From positions 1 to 10,027 of the forward strand of contig DMMK01000093.1 in the NCBI GenBank assembly GCA_003453085.1: a stretch of 10,027 nucleotides of DNA, given 5' to 3'. The translations under genes were made by a program, and so were the position numbers. Position 1 is the stretch's first letter. Each line of letters opens with the position of its first letter. Below are positions 1 to 6,598 of the stretch, piece after piece. Source of the DNA: Verrucomicrobiales bacterium. GTDB taxonomy: Bacteria; Verrucomicrobiota; Verrucomicrobiia; Verrucomicrobiales; Verrucomicrobiaceae. Below the pieces are notes generated by a model. The model saw only the letters and a list, made by a program, of their open reading frames with translations. It ran no database searches and was not told the DNA's origin.

Positions 1-194
1 GTTTTGGATCTCTGGGAGAGGTCGTGTTTCCTGAGCCTGATGCCAATTCTTTGGACTCGCTGCTAATCGCCATTGCCGAAGGCCAAGCCAGCTCCAGCGG
101 GCCCCTGTCGAAAAAGGGCGATGTGCACCGCCCAGACGAGTGCCGCTGGCTCGCCGTCCGTCGAAATTCCGGATCCCCCATGATTCTGCCATGA
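1..194 (+). CDS. 3' end of an unidentified gene upstream of the pseudopilin pair (5' truncated)
   Basis: An open frame runs in from the left edge (first full codon at base 3) and ends at the TGA at 192-194, leaving about 63 C-terminal residues. The stop overlaps the ATG of the next gene by four bases (ATGA, 191-194), a typical sign of translational coupling, so it is very likely a real gene in the same operon. I do not recognise the product. The tail is fairly polar, has no membrane segment, and ends in a Trp/Arg-rich stretch (CRWLAVRRNSGSPMILP). By analogy with gspG-H-I-J order, a GspH-like or other minor pseudopilin is a reasonable guess, but the pilin N-terminus is outside the window and the visible residues do not confirm it. 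Confidence 0.6.
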   Translation, partial: FGSLGEVVFPEPDANSLDSLLIAIAEGQASSSGPLSKKGDVHRPDECRWLAVRRNSGSPMILP

Positions 195-703
195 TCGTTC
201 ACCCCTCCTCTTCTTCTGCGGCGACATGCCGCCCACACCCCCGGCCTTCATTCAAAGGTTTCAGCCTGGTGGAGTGCATCCTCTCGGTAGCCGTCACCGC
301 CACCAGCCTGCTCGCCATCATTGGCATGCTGATGGGCACCCTCGGCGTGGCCAAAGACTCCAAGGTAGAGACCACTTCCGGCGTCCTTCTCCGCCAATTG
401 GCAGGTGAAATCCGGGAGATGCAGGCACCCACGTTGCCTGATGCTGAACCTCAGCCGGTGATCCTGCTCATGGATGAGTCCATGAAGATTTTGGAACACA
501 GCCGCTTCGAGGGTAGCGGTGTACGGGAAATGTACGACTCCGGTGCTTCCCAGGCATCGGCTGCCTCCTTCGCACGGATTGACCGTGTCCCCAATCCCGA
601 GGATCCACTCATGGACAGCATCATCATTCGTGTCGAATCCCCCGCGGCTGCCCCTGCTGCCATTCGTACGGTGCGTCGCTACGCCGCCCTGAGTCCAAAA
701 TAA
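191..703 (+). CDS. GspI-like minor pseudopilin (resembles Verru_Chthon cassette protein B)
   Basis: A 170-residue prepilin-like protein. A 23-residue basic leader ends in Gly23, followed by the type IV pilin motif FSLVE (Phe24 as +1, Glu28 as +5) and a hydrophobic helix to about residue 52. A prepilin peptidase would cut between Gly23 and Phe24, and the helix would pack into the pseudopilus core. The mostly polar C-terminal domain has the short beta-rich layout of GspI-type minor pseudopilins and ends in a strand-like RTVRRYAAL. An in-frame ATG at 140 would lengthen the leader by 17 residues. I chose 191 because it overlaps the upstream stop as ATGA and gives a usual leader length. The GspJ-like partner starts 6 bp downstream. 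The family name comes from memory of the pattern; the pilin class itself is certain. Confidence 0.85.
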   Translation: MIVHPSSSSAATCRPHPRPSFKGFSLVECILSVAVTATSLLAIIGMLMGTLGVAKDSKVETTSGVLLRQLAGEIREMQAPTLPDAEPQPVILLMDESMKILEHSRFEGSGVREMYDSGASQASAASFARIDRVPNPEDPLMDSIIIRVESPAAAPAAIRTVRRYAALSPK

Positions 704-709
704 TCTGAC

Positions 710-1669
710 ATGCGAAGAACTTTAAAAAAGACAATGCTTGTCTCCCCCGGCGCCGCTGCACGTGTGGCGGCCCCGCGTGGATTTTCGCTGGTGGAACTAC
801 TTGTCACCATCTCGGTGGCCTTCATCGTCATTACCGCGCTCATGCAGAGCATGGTCGCCACCCTGGATTCCTGGACCAAACAGGAGAAGCAGTTTTCCAG
901 CCAGCGGGAAGGCCGCGCCGCCCTGCGTCTGTTGACGGATGATCTGGCCTCCATCGCGGTCATCCCGGCAGGAGGGCCTCTGGCAGATGATCCGCAGGCG
1001 GTGGCCGGGAAGCAGCCGATGCGTTTCCTGCTCCAGTCTGGCACCCCCACTTCCACCTCCACTTCGCGAATGGCCTTTTTGCGCACCGTGAAGCGTGCGG
1101 GCAAGGGAACCGACAGCGGTCGGGGAGATTTGCAGTTGGTGCTTTATGGCATCGCCCTCACGCCCGATGGAGGTGCCAGTGGGGTGGAGCAAGATGCCAG
1201 CAGCCAGAAGTTGGTGCGTCGTGAGTTTTCACCTGCAGAAACCTACCGCAGACTGGAAGGCCATCGCATTGGCGGCCAGCCCATGGTCTTTGAAGAAGAC
1301 TGGAAGGAACTGGAAAGCCTGCCCAAACCCACCACGGGCGAAGAGACCCCTGCGGCGACTCCCCCATCCGTTCGCAATGCCGTGCTCGCTCATGACGTCA
1401 TCCGTTTTGAATGCAAGGCACTTGAAAGTCTGATGCCTGGCCAGCCGGTGCCGCAGCCCTGGCCCACGGAGCAGCTTCCCAAGTGGGTGGAAGTCACCCT
1501 GCGTGTCACCAATCGGCAGACGGGTCGCCTGCTCAAGAGCGCGCAGGACTGGCGTGGCGAAGGCGTCCGTGCGGCAGCCATTACGAATGGCACTCCAGAT
1601 GTGTACGAGGACGATGCCGAAGTGCGCACTTTCTCCATGCGCCTGCGCCTGCCTCCCATCGCCTTGTAA
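710..1669 (+). CDS. GspJ-like minor pseudopilin (resembles Verru_Chthon cassette protein C)
   Basis: A 319-residue prepilin-like protein. A basic leader of 24 residues ends in Gly24, followed by FSLVE (Phe25 as +1, Glu29 as +5) and a hydrophobic helix to about residue 51. The next segment, SQREGRAALRLLTDDLASI, is the amphipathic helix extension typical of GspJ and related large minor pseudopilins. The C-terminal domain is large, with a Pro/Thr-rich linker near 207-220 and a late segment (KWVEVTLRVTNRQTG) that resembles the conserved strand region of this group. In type II secretion systems GspI, GspJ and GspK form a tip complex that starts the pseudopilus; a similar role with the preceding gene is inferred. 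There is no clear ribosome binding site, so coupling to the upstream gene is likely. It is longer than typical GspJ (about 200 residues), in line with verrucomicrobial relatives. Confidence 0.85.
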   Translation: MRRTLKKTMLVSPGAAARVAAPRGFSLVELLVTISVAFIVITALMQSMVATLDSWTKQEKQFSSQREGRAALRLLTDDLASIAVIPAGGPLADDPQAVAGKQPMRFLLQSGTPTSTSTSRMAFLRTVKRAGKGTDSGRGDLQLVLYGIALTPDGGASGVEQDASSQKLVRREFSPAETYRRLEGHRIGGQPMVFEEDWKELESLPKPTTGEETPAATPPSVRNAVLAHDVIRFECKALESLMPGQPVPQPWPTEQLPKWVEVTLRVTNRQTGRLLKSAQDWRGEGVRAAAITNGTPDVYEDDAEVRTFSMRLRLPPIAL

Positions 1670-1710
1670 TTCCCTCCGGCGTTGTCTGCCCTGTCTTGTT
1701 GAAATTTGCC

Positions 1711-2448
1711 ATGAACGCTTTCGTAAAAACCTCCCCCTTTCAATCCCGTCGCCACATCCTTGCGGGTGCCGCTTTGCTGCTCACAGCCTGGCTTCCTCTG
1801 CCCGCCCAGGAGGCCCCAGGCCTCGAGGTGCCGCCAGGTTTGGCTTTCATCCGGCTGGTCAATGCCGTCGGACTGCCCGGTAGGCTGAAGGTGCGTATCA
1901 ACGGCAATGAGGCGGATCCTGCAGGCTTCCAGCAGGGAGATGCTACAGGAGCGGTGGGGCTGGTACCCAAGTCCTATCCGGTGGAACTCGAACATGAGAC
2001 GCTGGGGAAGGAAACCCTTGAGGTTCCATTACAGACCGGGCAGATCACCACGGTCATTGCTTACATGACGGAAAAGCCCGCCCTGGACCCCAAGACCAAA
2101 AAGCCCGCGAAAGGTGAAGCTGAAAAAAAAGGCCCCCGTCTTGCCTGGCACTTGGATCAATCGCCCACGAGCCCGCCGGATCTGAAGCAGCCTGCTTTGA
2201 CGCTTGTCCAACTGACCCCTGCCGACGAGATGGACTTCAAAGTCTCAGGCACACCCGTGACCGTTCCTGCGGCAAAGCCCGTGCGTGTTCCCATCACCCG
2301 TGCCATGGGCGCTTTCCCAGAGGTGCATTATCAGAGTAAGCCCGTTAGCCTGCTCAACTTTAAATTTCCTGCAGACCAGCTTGTCGTCTTCTTTATCGGC
2401 GATGACGGGACCCTCAAGCAAGCTCCGATGCGCAACGACGTTCAGTAA
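1711..2448 (+). CDS. Exported two-repeat beta-rich protein, DUF4397-like
   Basis: A 245-residue protein with an N-terminal export signal: basic QSRRHIL, a hydrophobic core at 17-30, and a likely cut near PAQ-EAP (residues 31-36). The SRRHILA string is loosely Tat-like, but a Sec signal is equally possible. After it come two beta-rich units, about 44-118 and 162-234, joined by a Lys/Pro-rich linker (122-144). The first unit opens with LAFIRLVNAVG and ends with GQITTVIAY, the layout of DUF4397 (an Ig-like extracellular domain). The second opens with LTLVQLTPADEMD and ends with DQLVVFFIGDDG, suggesting an internal duplication. It lies 41 bp after the GspJ-like gene on the same strand, so it may be a secreted substrate, a pilus-associated accessory or an envelope protein. 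I chose the start at 1711 because earlier in-frame ATGs fall inside the upstream gene. The function is unknown and the DUF assignment tentative. Confidence 0.7.
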   Translation: MNAFVKTSPFQSRRHILAGAALLLTAWLPLPAQEAPGLEVPPGLAFIRLVNAVGLPGRLKVRINGNEADPAGFQQGDATGAVGLVPKSYPVELEHETLGKETLEVPLQTGQITTVIAYMTEKPALDPKTKKPAKGEAEKKGPRLAWHLDQSPTSPPDLKQPALTLVQLTPADEMDFKVSGTPVTVPAAKPVRVPITRAMGAFPEVHYQSKPVSLLNFKFPADQLVVFFIGDDGTLKQAPMRNDVQ

Positions 2449-2568
2449 GATCTCAGGATCCTGCGGCTAGTTCCGCAACCTCATCGGGTGTGGAGATGAG
2501 AACAGCATGAGGCGCAGAATCGTGTCCGGAAACATTCTTTTGCATGCCTGCAAAGGCTGCATCTCAGC

Positions 2569-2596
2569 TTGATTCCCGGTTCAGGTGACGTATCTC
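2569..2596 (+). promoter_or_regulatory. Weak candidate promoter for the 2657 gene
   Basis: TTGATT (2569-2574) is separated by 16 bases from TATCTC (2591-2596) in the intergenic gap before the exported-protein gene. Each box is only a partial match to the sigma70 consensus. It is listed because the 208-bp gap and the clear restart of a gene with its own ribosome binding site call for a promoter somewhere here. Confidence 0.2.
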
Positions 2597-2656
2597 GGCG
2601 TCAGCGGCAGTTCCCGACGTGAGCTGCCGAATAATTAAAATCCATTCCGAGGTTTT

Positions 2657-3628
2657 ATGGGCGAGCATCCTTCACCGTCTCAGGGCATCAAACCGAACTT
2701 ATCGGTTATCCGGCAGCATTGGGTCGTTAATAAATTACTTTTGGTTAGGCTGGTCGCTGTTTTGTTTTTCACGCTGTCCCTGGCGGCCCAGGGCGGAGTG
2801 TTGGACCGAAAACCCGATTATACTGACCACGATGTGCCTCTTTATGAGCAAATCACCAACCGGATCAGGGCCAAGATCTTGGCCCGGTTAGGCGAAGGGA
2901 CAAACACCCGCGACCGCTACTTCATCATCCCGTTTGCCTATCAAAACAAAGGCAACGCCCCCGAATTTTCGCATTCCTTCATGTCGGTCATCCGGGTTTT
3001 GGCTGACCACCGGCAGCGCCACCTGACGGCCGGACTCACCAAGGGTACCTACAAGCACCGGGAGTTTGAGGCGTTCACCATCAGCTGGTTGCCCCATGAT
3101 TTTTCGACCAATCCTCATCTGTGTGTCTTCAAGGGCTTTGGCAGCCGTCTTTTTCCCAAGATGAACGCCTGTCCCTTGTCTGTGGGCAGAGACTTCAACC
3201 TCGCAGAAACCATCCAACTGGCCGTGAATGCCAAAAACGCGGTCTGCATGTGGGGGCCCTATGAGATCAGCCAGGGCGGATTCGATCTCGGTGTTCAACG
3301 CCTGCGTCTACTGGAAAGCGGTGCCATCATGTATCGTGCAGATGACCGCCTTTATCGAAAGAACAGGTCGGCCATCAACTGCTTTCACGCCATGGCCGGG
3401 CTGTATGATCTGTATCCCAATGGAGGGATCTTTGGCACAGGATTCAAGATGTGGGGTGTCAATGGCACCGCCCGGGTCCTGATGGAATATACCGACACGG
3501 CGAACCTGCGTGGTCTCCTCCTCGAGCCTGTGGATGAGAAGAAGGACCGCTTCGGGTTTGTTTATGCAGATCCCAATGGCCGCAAACCTTACAACCCCTT
3601 TAAGGTGGCGTCGGCTTATCGAAGATAA
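2657..3628 (+). CDS. Exported protein of unknown family with possible His/Cys hydrolase motifs
   Basis: A 323-residue protein I cannot assign. The start is supported by GAGG four bases upstream of the ATG, the best Shine-Dalgarno in the window. After about 25 mostly polar residues a hydrophobic segment (about 27-43, LLLVRLVAVLFFTLSLAA) looks like a signal peptide with a long n-region or an anchor. The mature part has an aromatic strand region (RYFIIPFAYQ, 87-96), SHSF with His106, a conserved-looking MWGPYEI (198-204), and INCFHAMAGL with Cys242 and His244, followed by a Gly-rich FGTGFKMWGVNG. A His on an early strand followed much later by an NC motif is the order seen in circularly permuted papain-fold enzymes (LRAT/NlpC-P60-like, DUF4105-like). 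That is inference only. GC content is visibly lower than in flanking genes (about 45-53% in lines I counted, against 60-70% elsewhere). It converges with menG/ubiE, 6 bp between stops. Confidence 0.75.
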   Translation: MGEHPSPSQGIKPNLSVIRQHWVVNKLLLVRLVAVLFFTLSLAAQGGVLDRKPDYTDHDVPLYEQITNRIRAKILARLGEGTNTRDRYFIIPFAYQNKGNAPEFSHSFMSVIRVLADHRQRHLTAGLTKGTYKHREFEAFTISWLPHDFSTNPHLCVFKGFGSRLFPKMNACPLSVGRDFNLAETIQLAVNAKNAVCMWGPYEISQGGFDLGVQRLRLLESGAIMYRADDRLYRKNRSAINCFHAMAGLYDLYPNGGIFGTGFKMWGVNGTARVLMEYTDTANLRGLLLEPVDEKKDRFGFVYADPNGRKPYNPFKVASAYRR

Positions 3629-3634
3629 CTGCTG

Positions 3635-4315
3635 TCAGGCACTCTTGGTGCCGATGTAGAGGGAGGCGATGCCCAGGGAGAGGCGGTAAGTCTTCACCTG
3701 ATCAAATCCAGCTTCGCGGATCAGCTTCTCCATGGCTGGTCCTGAAGGGAAACGCTCCACCGAACTGCACAAGTACTCGTAGGCGGCCCGTTCTCCTGTG
3801 ATCCAGCCAGCGATTCTGGGCATCACGTTCTTCAGGTAGAAGAGGTACATGGGCCTGATGACTGGCAGGGTGGGCAGGGAAAAATCCAGGACGTAGATTC
3901 TGCCTGTAACCTTCAGCACCCGGCTCATCTCCTGCAAGGCTCCTGGCCAGGAGGCCATGTTGCGAAGGCCGAAGGCGACAGTGAGGGCATCGAATGCGCC
4001 GGACTGGAAGGGCAGCTGCATGCCATCAGCCGTCACGAGATGGGTGGATCGATGGACCTGCGCTTCGCGCATCATCGGGATGGAAAAGTCGGCTCCCAGG
4101 ACTTTGGCATCGGGGCAGCGTCTTTCGAGTTCGCGAGCGAGGTCGCCGCTGCCAGTGGCGAGGTCGAGAATCAAACGAGGCCGGGTTTCAGCGACGAGGC
4201 CGGAGGTCTTGCGACGCCAGAGGACATCGATGCCTAGGCTCAGAACATGATTGGCCAGCATGTATCGCCGGGCGATGCCTGCGAAGGCTTTTTTGACATA
4301 ACCGGCGTCCTGCAT
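3635..4315 (-). CDS. ubiE: Demethylmenaquinone methyltransferase, UbiE/MenG family
   Basis: A 226-residue class I SAM-dependent methyltransferase that carries out the last C-methylation in menaquinone (or ubiquinone) synthesis. Visible features are the SAM-binding glycine motif LDLATGSGDLA (50-60), the acidic residue after strand 2 (GADFS, 74-78), ADGMQLPF (96-103), the UbiE-typical VAFGLRNM (113-120) and VLDFSLP (142-148). The first family signature is present in altered form (RYMLANHVLSLGIDVLW, 17-33), with Met where Asp is usual after the Tyr. The second, RVLKVTGRIYVLDFS (132-146), has Thr for Gly and Asp for Glu. Length is usual for the family. Verrucomicrobia use menaquinone, so the MenG role is more likely than UbiQ synthesis. 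The gene lies downstream of tRNA-Leu on the same strand and has no clear ribosome binding site. Confidence 0.93.
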   Translation of the reverse strand: MQDAGYVKKAFAGIARRYMLANHVLSLGIDVLWRRKTSGLVAETRPRLILDLATGSGDLARELERRCPDAKVLGADFSIPMMREAQVHRSTHLVTADGMQLPFQSGAFDALTVAFGLRNMASWPGALQEMSRVLKVTGRIYVLDFSLPTLPVIRPMYLFYLKNVMPRIAGWITGERAAYEYLCSSVERFPSGPAMEKLIREAGFDQVKTYRLSLGIASLYIGTKSA

Positions 4316-4326
4316 CTTTTAAACGG

Positions 4327-4349
4327 CACCCCAACAAGTTGTTGAGGTG
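4327..4349 (-). terminator. Hairpin directly after tRNA-Leu, possible terminator
   Basis: On the minus strand, CACCTCAAC and GTTGGGGTG pair over 9 bp (one T-G wobble) around the loop AACTT. Only a short TTT follows after CCG, so it is a weak intrinsic terminator at best. The hairpin overlaps the encoded CCA end of the tRNA and lies 11 bp before the ubiE start. It could end the tRNA transcript, or be part of a 3'-trailer processing structure if tRNA and ubiE are cotranscribed. Confidence 0.4.
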
Positions 4350-4432
4350 GTGCGCGCGAGAGGACTCGAACCTCCACGATGTTACTCACTAGAACCTGAA
4401 TCTAGCGCGTCTACCAATTCCGCCACGCGCGC
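4348..4432 (-). tRNA. tRNA-Leu (anticodon CAG)
   Basis: Read on the minus strand, the sequence folds as a class II tRNA. The 7-bp acceptor stem is GCGCGCG with CGCGCGC. The D arm carries GCGGAATTGGTAGACGCGC. The anticodon stem is CTAGA/TCTAG around the loop TTCAGGT, giving anticodon CAG. A long variable arm of 13 nt follows, then the T arm GGAGG-TTCGAGT-CCTCT, discriminator A and an encoded CCA (4348-4350). The long variable arm, discriminator A and D-loop match leucine identity. The anticodon reads CUG codons. The mature body is 82 nt plus CCA. Confidence 0.95.
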
Positions 4433-4452
4433 AAACGCCTTGGGTCGGGGTG

Positions 4453-4483
4453 CAGATAGTCGGCCACCCCAACCGTTTCTCAA
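4453..4483 (-). promoter_or_regulatory. Weak candidate promoter for tRNA-Leu
   Basis: On the minus strand, TTGAGA (4478-4483) is followed 19 bases later by TATCTG (4453-4458), about 20 nt upstream of the mature tRNA. The spacing is longer than ideal and the -10 match is poor. The position is right for a tRNA promoter. Confidence 0.25.
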
Positions 4484-4514
4484 CTGAAAAAATCAGATAT
4501 TTAACAAATTCTTT

Positions 4515-4533
4515 GGGCAGAGACTTTCTGCCC
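4515..4533 (-). terminator. Hairpin after the GspG-like gene, likely end of the secretion operon
   Basis: On the minus strand, GGGCAGA and TCTGCCC form a perfect 7-bp stem with loop AAGTC, seven bases after the stop of the pseudopilin gene. It is followed by AAAGAATTTG, and a run of six T comes only about 20 nt further. The stem is terminator-like but the U-tract is displaced, so it may instead be a 3'-stabilising hairpin at the operon end. Confidence 0.5.
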
Positions 4534-4539
4534 TCGGAG

Positions 4540-5190
4540 TTACCAGTTCTTGATCCAGCGCTGGCTGGCGTCCTTGACGGCACCAGGGGAAATGGTGTCG
4601 ATGGAGCGGGCACTGGTGTTCTCTTCATCATCACCGAAAGACCAGAGGTCATAGGTGGAGTTGACCGTGGTGGCCTGTTCGCCGGCAACCTGGGGGGCAG
4701 CCTTGACATACTGGAAAGGGCGGCCAAAGCCGTCTGCCATGTAGTAGCGTCCGTCGCGGTTGATGTAGAACTCCTTCGGCATGTCGGTGAGCATGACGTT
4801 CTTGGACTCGGTCTCATCGAGCGAGCCGTCGGAAGCGGCCGGACCGCCATTGGAGGGGGTCTGTGCCAGGAGGATGTTGTCGTAGCCGTCGCCGCTCAGG
4901 GCTTGGTAGAGCATGGCGGCGGCGCCAACTTCATAGGTCTTGTCACCGACAGCGACCGTGTCACCAGGGTTCTGCGGGGCAGGGTATTCGCCAAACTCAT
5001 TGTTATACCGTTCAAGGGCGCTCTTCATGGCACTCATGGCCGCCGTCGTGCGGCTGCGGGCCGCCGATTTTTGGGCGTAAGTGAAGCCGCCGATGGTCAG
5101 GGCAAAGAGAAGGGCGATGATCGTGATGACGACGAGAAGCTCGATCACTGTAAAGCCTGCCGGGGCAAGCTTCCGGGAATGACTTTTCAT
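4540..5190 (-). CDS. gspG: GspG-like major pseudopilin
   Basis: A 216-residue prepilin. A short basic leader (MKSHSRKLAPAG) is followed by FTVIELLVVITIIALLFAL: Phe13 as +1, Glu17 as +5, hydrophobic helix to about residue 38. The helix continues through the usual amphipathic half (AAMSAMKSALERYNNEFGEYP), where GspG proteins have their conserved Y..n.G.YP end. The C-terminal part has the GspG pattern DGFGRPFQY (153-161) and YDLWSFGDDEE (180-190), the latter in the place of the calcium-binding loop of the major pseudopilin. It would be the main pseudopilus subunit after cleavage by a prepilin peptidase not in this window. It is about 70 residues longer than classic proteobacterial GspG, mostly from an insert around 75-140. 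It is the last gene of the operon, 23 bp after the platform gene. No Shine-Dalgarno is visible; a C6 tract lies at -6 to -11. Confidence 0.9.
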   Translation of the reverse strand: MKSHSRKLAPAGFTVIELLVVITIIALLFALTIGGFTYAQKSAARSRTTAAMSAMKSALERYNNEFGEYPAPQNPGDTVAVGDKTYEVGAAAMLYQALSGDGYDNILLAQTPSNGGPAASDGSLDETESKNVMLTDMPKEFYINRDGRYYMADGFGRPFQYVKAAPQVAGEQATTVNSTYDLWSFGDDEENTSARSIDTISPGAVKDASQRWIKNW

Positions 5191-5213
5191 AGGTTGGGGG
5201 GAATGGAGGGTTA

Positions 5214-6491
5214 CTATGAGCCGCCGCTGAGGCCTTTGATGACTTCGATGAGCGGAAGGAAGAGGGCCATGACGATGACACCAACGACGACGGCCAGCAT
5301 CACGATCATGAGGGGCTCGAGCATGGAAGTGAGGCCGGCAACGGCGTTGTCCACCTCATCCTCATACACATCGGCGATCTTGAGAAGCATTTCGGGGAGC
5401 TGGCCGGTTTCCTCTCCGACGTCCACCATGGAGATCACCATCGGCGGGAAGACGCTGCTCGACTCCAGGGGGGCCACCATGGACTCACCTTCTTTGACGG
5501 CGTCATGCACCTTGGTGATGGCGTCGGAGACGACGACGTTGCCGGCGGTTTCACGGGTGATGTTGAGAGCCTGCAGGATGGGCACACCAGAGGTGACGAG
5601 GGTACCGAGGGTGCGGCTGAAACGGGAGATGGCCGTTTTGCGCTGCACATCGCCGAAGAGGGGGAGCTTGAGCTTGAGGCCGTCAATGACACGGCGTCCG
5701 CCTGCTGTGGCAGCATACAGCTTCCAAGCAACGGTGAAGACGATGCCGCCCGCGACGAGGTAAAGGAAGTTTCCCTGCATCCAGCGGCTGAAGCCGATGA
5801 CGATTTTGGTCAGTTCCGGGAGCTTGTCGGCAGATCCCAGCATGTCTTCGAAGATCTTCTCGAAGCGCGGGACGATGACGAGCATGAGGAAGACCATGAT
5901 GAGCACGGCAATGATCATCACGATGATGGGGTAAACCATCGCGGCGACGACCTTGTTTTTCAGCTTCTGGGCCTTTTCCTGATATTCGGCAAGACGGTTG
6001 AGGACGACTTCGAGCACACCGCCGAGTTCGCCAGCCTTCACCATGTTGATGTAAAGCTTGTTGAAGATCTTGGGGTACTGGGAAAGCGTCTCGGAGAAGG
6101 TGCTGCCAGTCTGGACGTTTTCAGCGATGGTGGAGACGGTGCTCTTCATCACCGGGTTGGGCTCCTGACGGGCAAGAACGGTGAGGCCGCGCAGCAGGGG
6201 CAGGCCAGAATCGATGAGCGTGGCGAGCTGGCGGGTGAAGATCATGAGGACCTTGGCCTTGATCTTGGCATTGGCCCCGGCCTTGACGGCCTTGCCTTTG
6301 CCCTTGGGAGCGGCGGTGGACTTGGCGCGTTTTTTCACCGCCGCGTCTCCCTTGCCCTCCTGGGCGACCTGAGTCGGGTAAAGCTGGCTCTGACGGAGGA
6401 GGTTGATGGCCTCGGCTTCGGTAGAGGCATCGAGTTCACCGGCGACTTCTTGACCGTTTTGATCGAGGGCGATGTAGTGGAACTTCGGCAT
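5214..6491 (-). CDS. gspF: GspF/PilC-family inner-membrane platform protein
   Basis: A 425-residue polytopic membrane protein that couples the cytoplasmic ATPase to pilus or pseudopilus assembly. It starts with the usual N-terminal FHYIALDQNGQEVAGELDA (4-22) and SQLYPTQV. Two T2SSF repeats follow: about 82-204, containing FTRQLATLIDSGLPLLRGL, and about 285-407, containing FSRTLGTLVTSGVPILQAL. Three membrane helices are predicted by eye at about 183-207, 241-261 and 392-413. The family motif DVGEETGQLPEML lies at 357-369. A Lys/Ala-rich low-complexity linker (about 46-80) joins the N-terminal strand region to the first repeat. Length is close to the family norm of about 400. It is separated from the upstream ATPase by a 116-bp gap that holds a strong hairpin, and from the pilin by 23 bp. 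Confidence 0.95.
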   Translation of the reverse strand: MPKFHYIALDQNGQEVAGELDASTEAEAINLLRQSQLYPTQVAQEGKGDAAVKKRAKSTAAPKGKGKAVKAGANAKIKAKVLMIFTRQLATLIDSGLPLLRGLTVLARQEPNPVMKSTVSTIAENVQTGSTFSETLSQYPKIFNKLYINMVKAGELGGVLEVVLNRLAEYQEKAQKLKNKVVAAMVYPIIVMIIAVLIMVFLMLVIVPRFEKIFEDMLGSADKLPELTKIVIGFSRWMQGNFLYLVAGGIVFTVAWKLYAATAGGRRVIDGLKLKLPLFGDVQRKTAISRFSRTLGTLVTSGVPILQALNITRETAGNVVVSDAITKVHDAVKEGESMVAPLESSSVFPPMVISMVDVGEETGQLPEMLLKIADVYEDEVDNAVAGLTSMLEPLMIVMLAVVVGVIVMALFLPLIEVIKGLSGGS

Positions 6492-6573
6492 AGAAAATGG
6501 GCGCTGCGGGGGTTCAGGGGCGTATTTGAGATTACCGGGTCGGGAGGGAGAATGTCCAACAAATAAATGGTGC

Positions 6574-6598
6574 CAGAAACGACAATGAACCGTTTCTG
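6574..6598 (-). promoter_or_regulatory. Perfect intercistronic hairpin between second ATPase and gspF
   Basis: CAGAAACG and CGTTTCTG pair perfectly over 8 bp around a 9-nt loop, starting about 9 bases after the stop of the second ATPase. No T-run follows at once; ATTTATTTGTT begins some 6 nt downstream. It could be a partial terminator, an RNase processing site or a 3'-end stabiliser that lets the downstream platform and pilin genes be expressed at a level different from the ATPases. Confidence 0.4.

Noticed and set aside
140..190. Upstream ATG extending the GspI-like gene by 17 residues
   Set aside because: It would overlap the preceding gene by 55 bases and make an unusually long prepilin leader. 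The ATG at 191 overlaps the stop by four bases and fits better.
1483..1710. In-frame extension of the DUF4397-like gene upstream of 1711
   Set aside because: It lies almost wholly inside the GspJ-like gene in another frame, and the signal peptide is correctly placed only from 1711.
2462..2477. Hairpin TGCGG-CTAGTT-CCGCA after the DUF4397-like gene
   Set aside because: The stem is only 5 bp and there is no T-run on either strand, too weak to call a terminator.
4339..4440. Integration site or mobile element at the tRNA-Leu gene
   Set aside because: No repeated tRNA 3' end, integrase or transposase is visible in the window; the tRNA is intact and followed by a housekeeping gene.
4450..5763. 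A 437-codon open frame on the plus strand
   Set aside because: It lies antisense to the gspG-like gene and part of gspF, both with unmistakable family motifs. Its translation is low-complexity and resembles no family; it is a by-product of high GC content.
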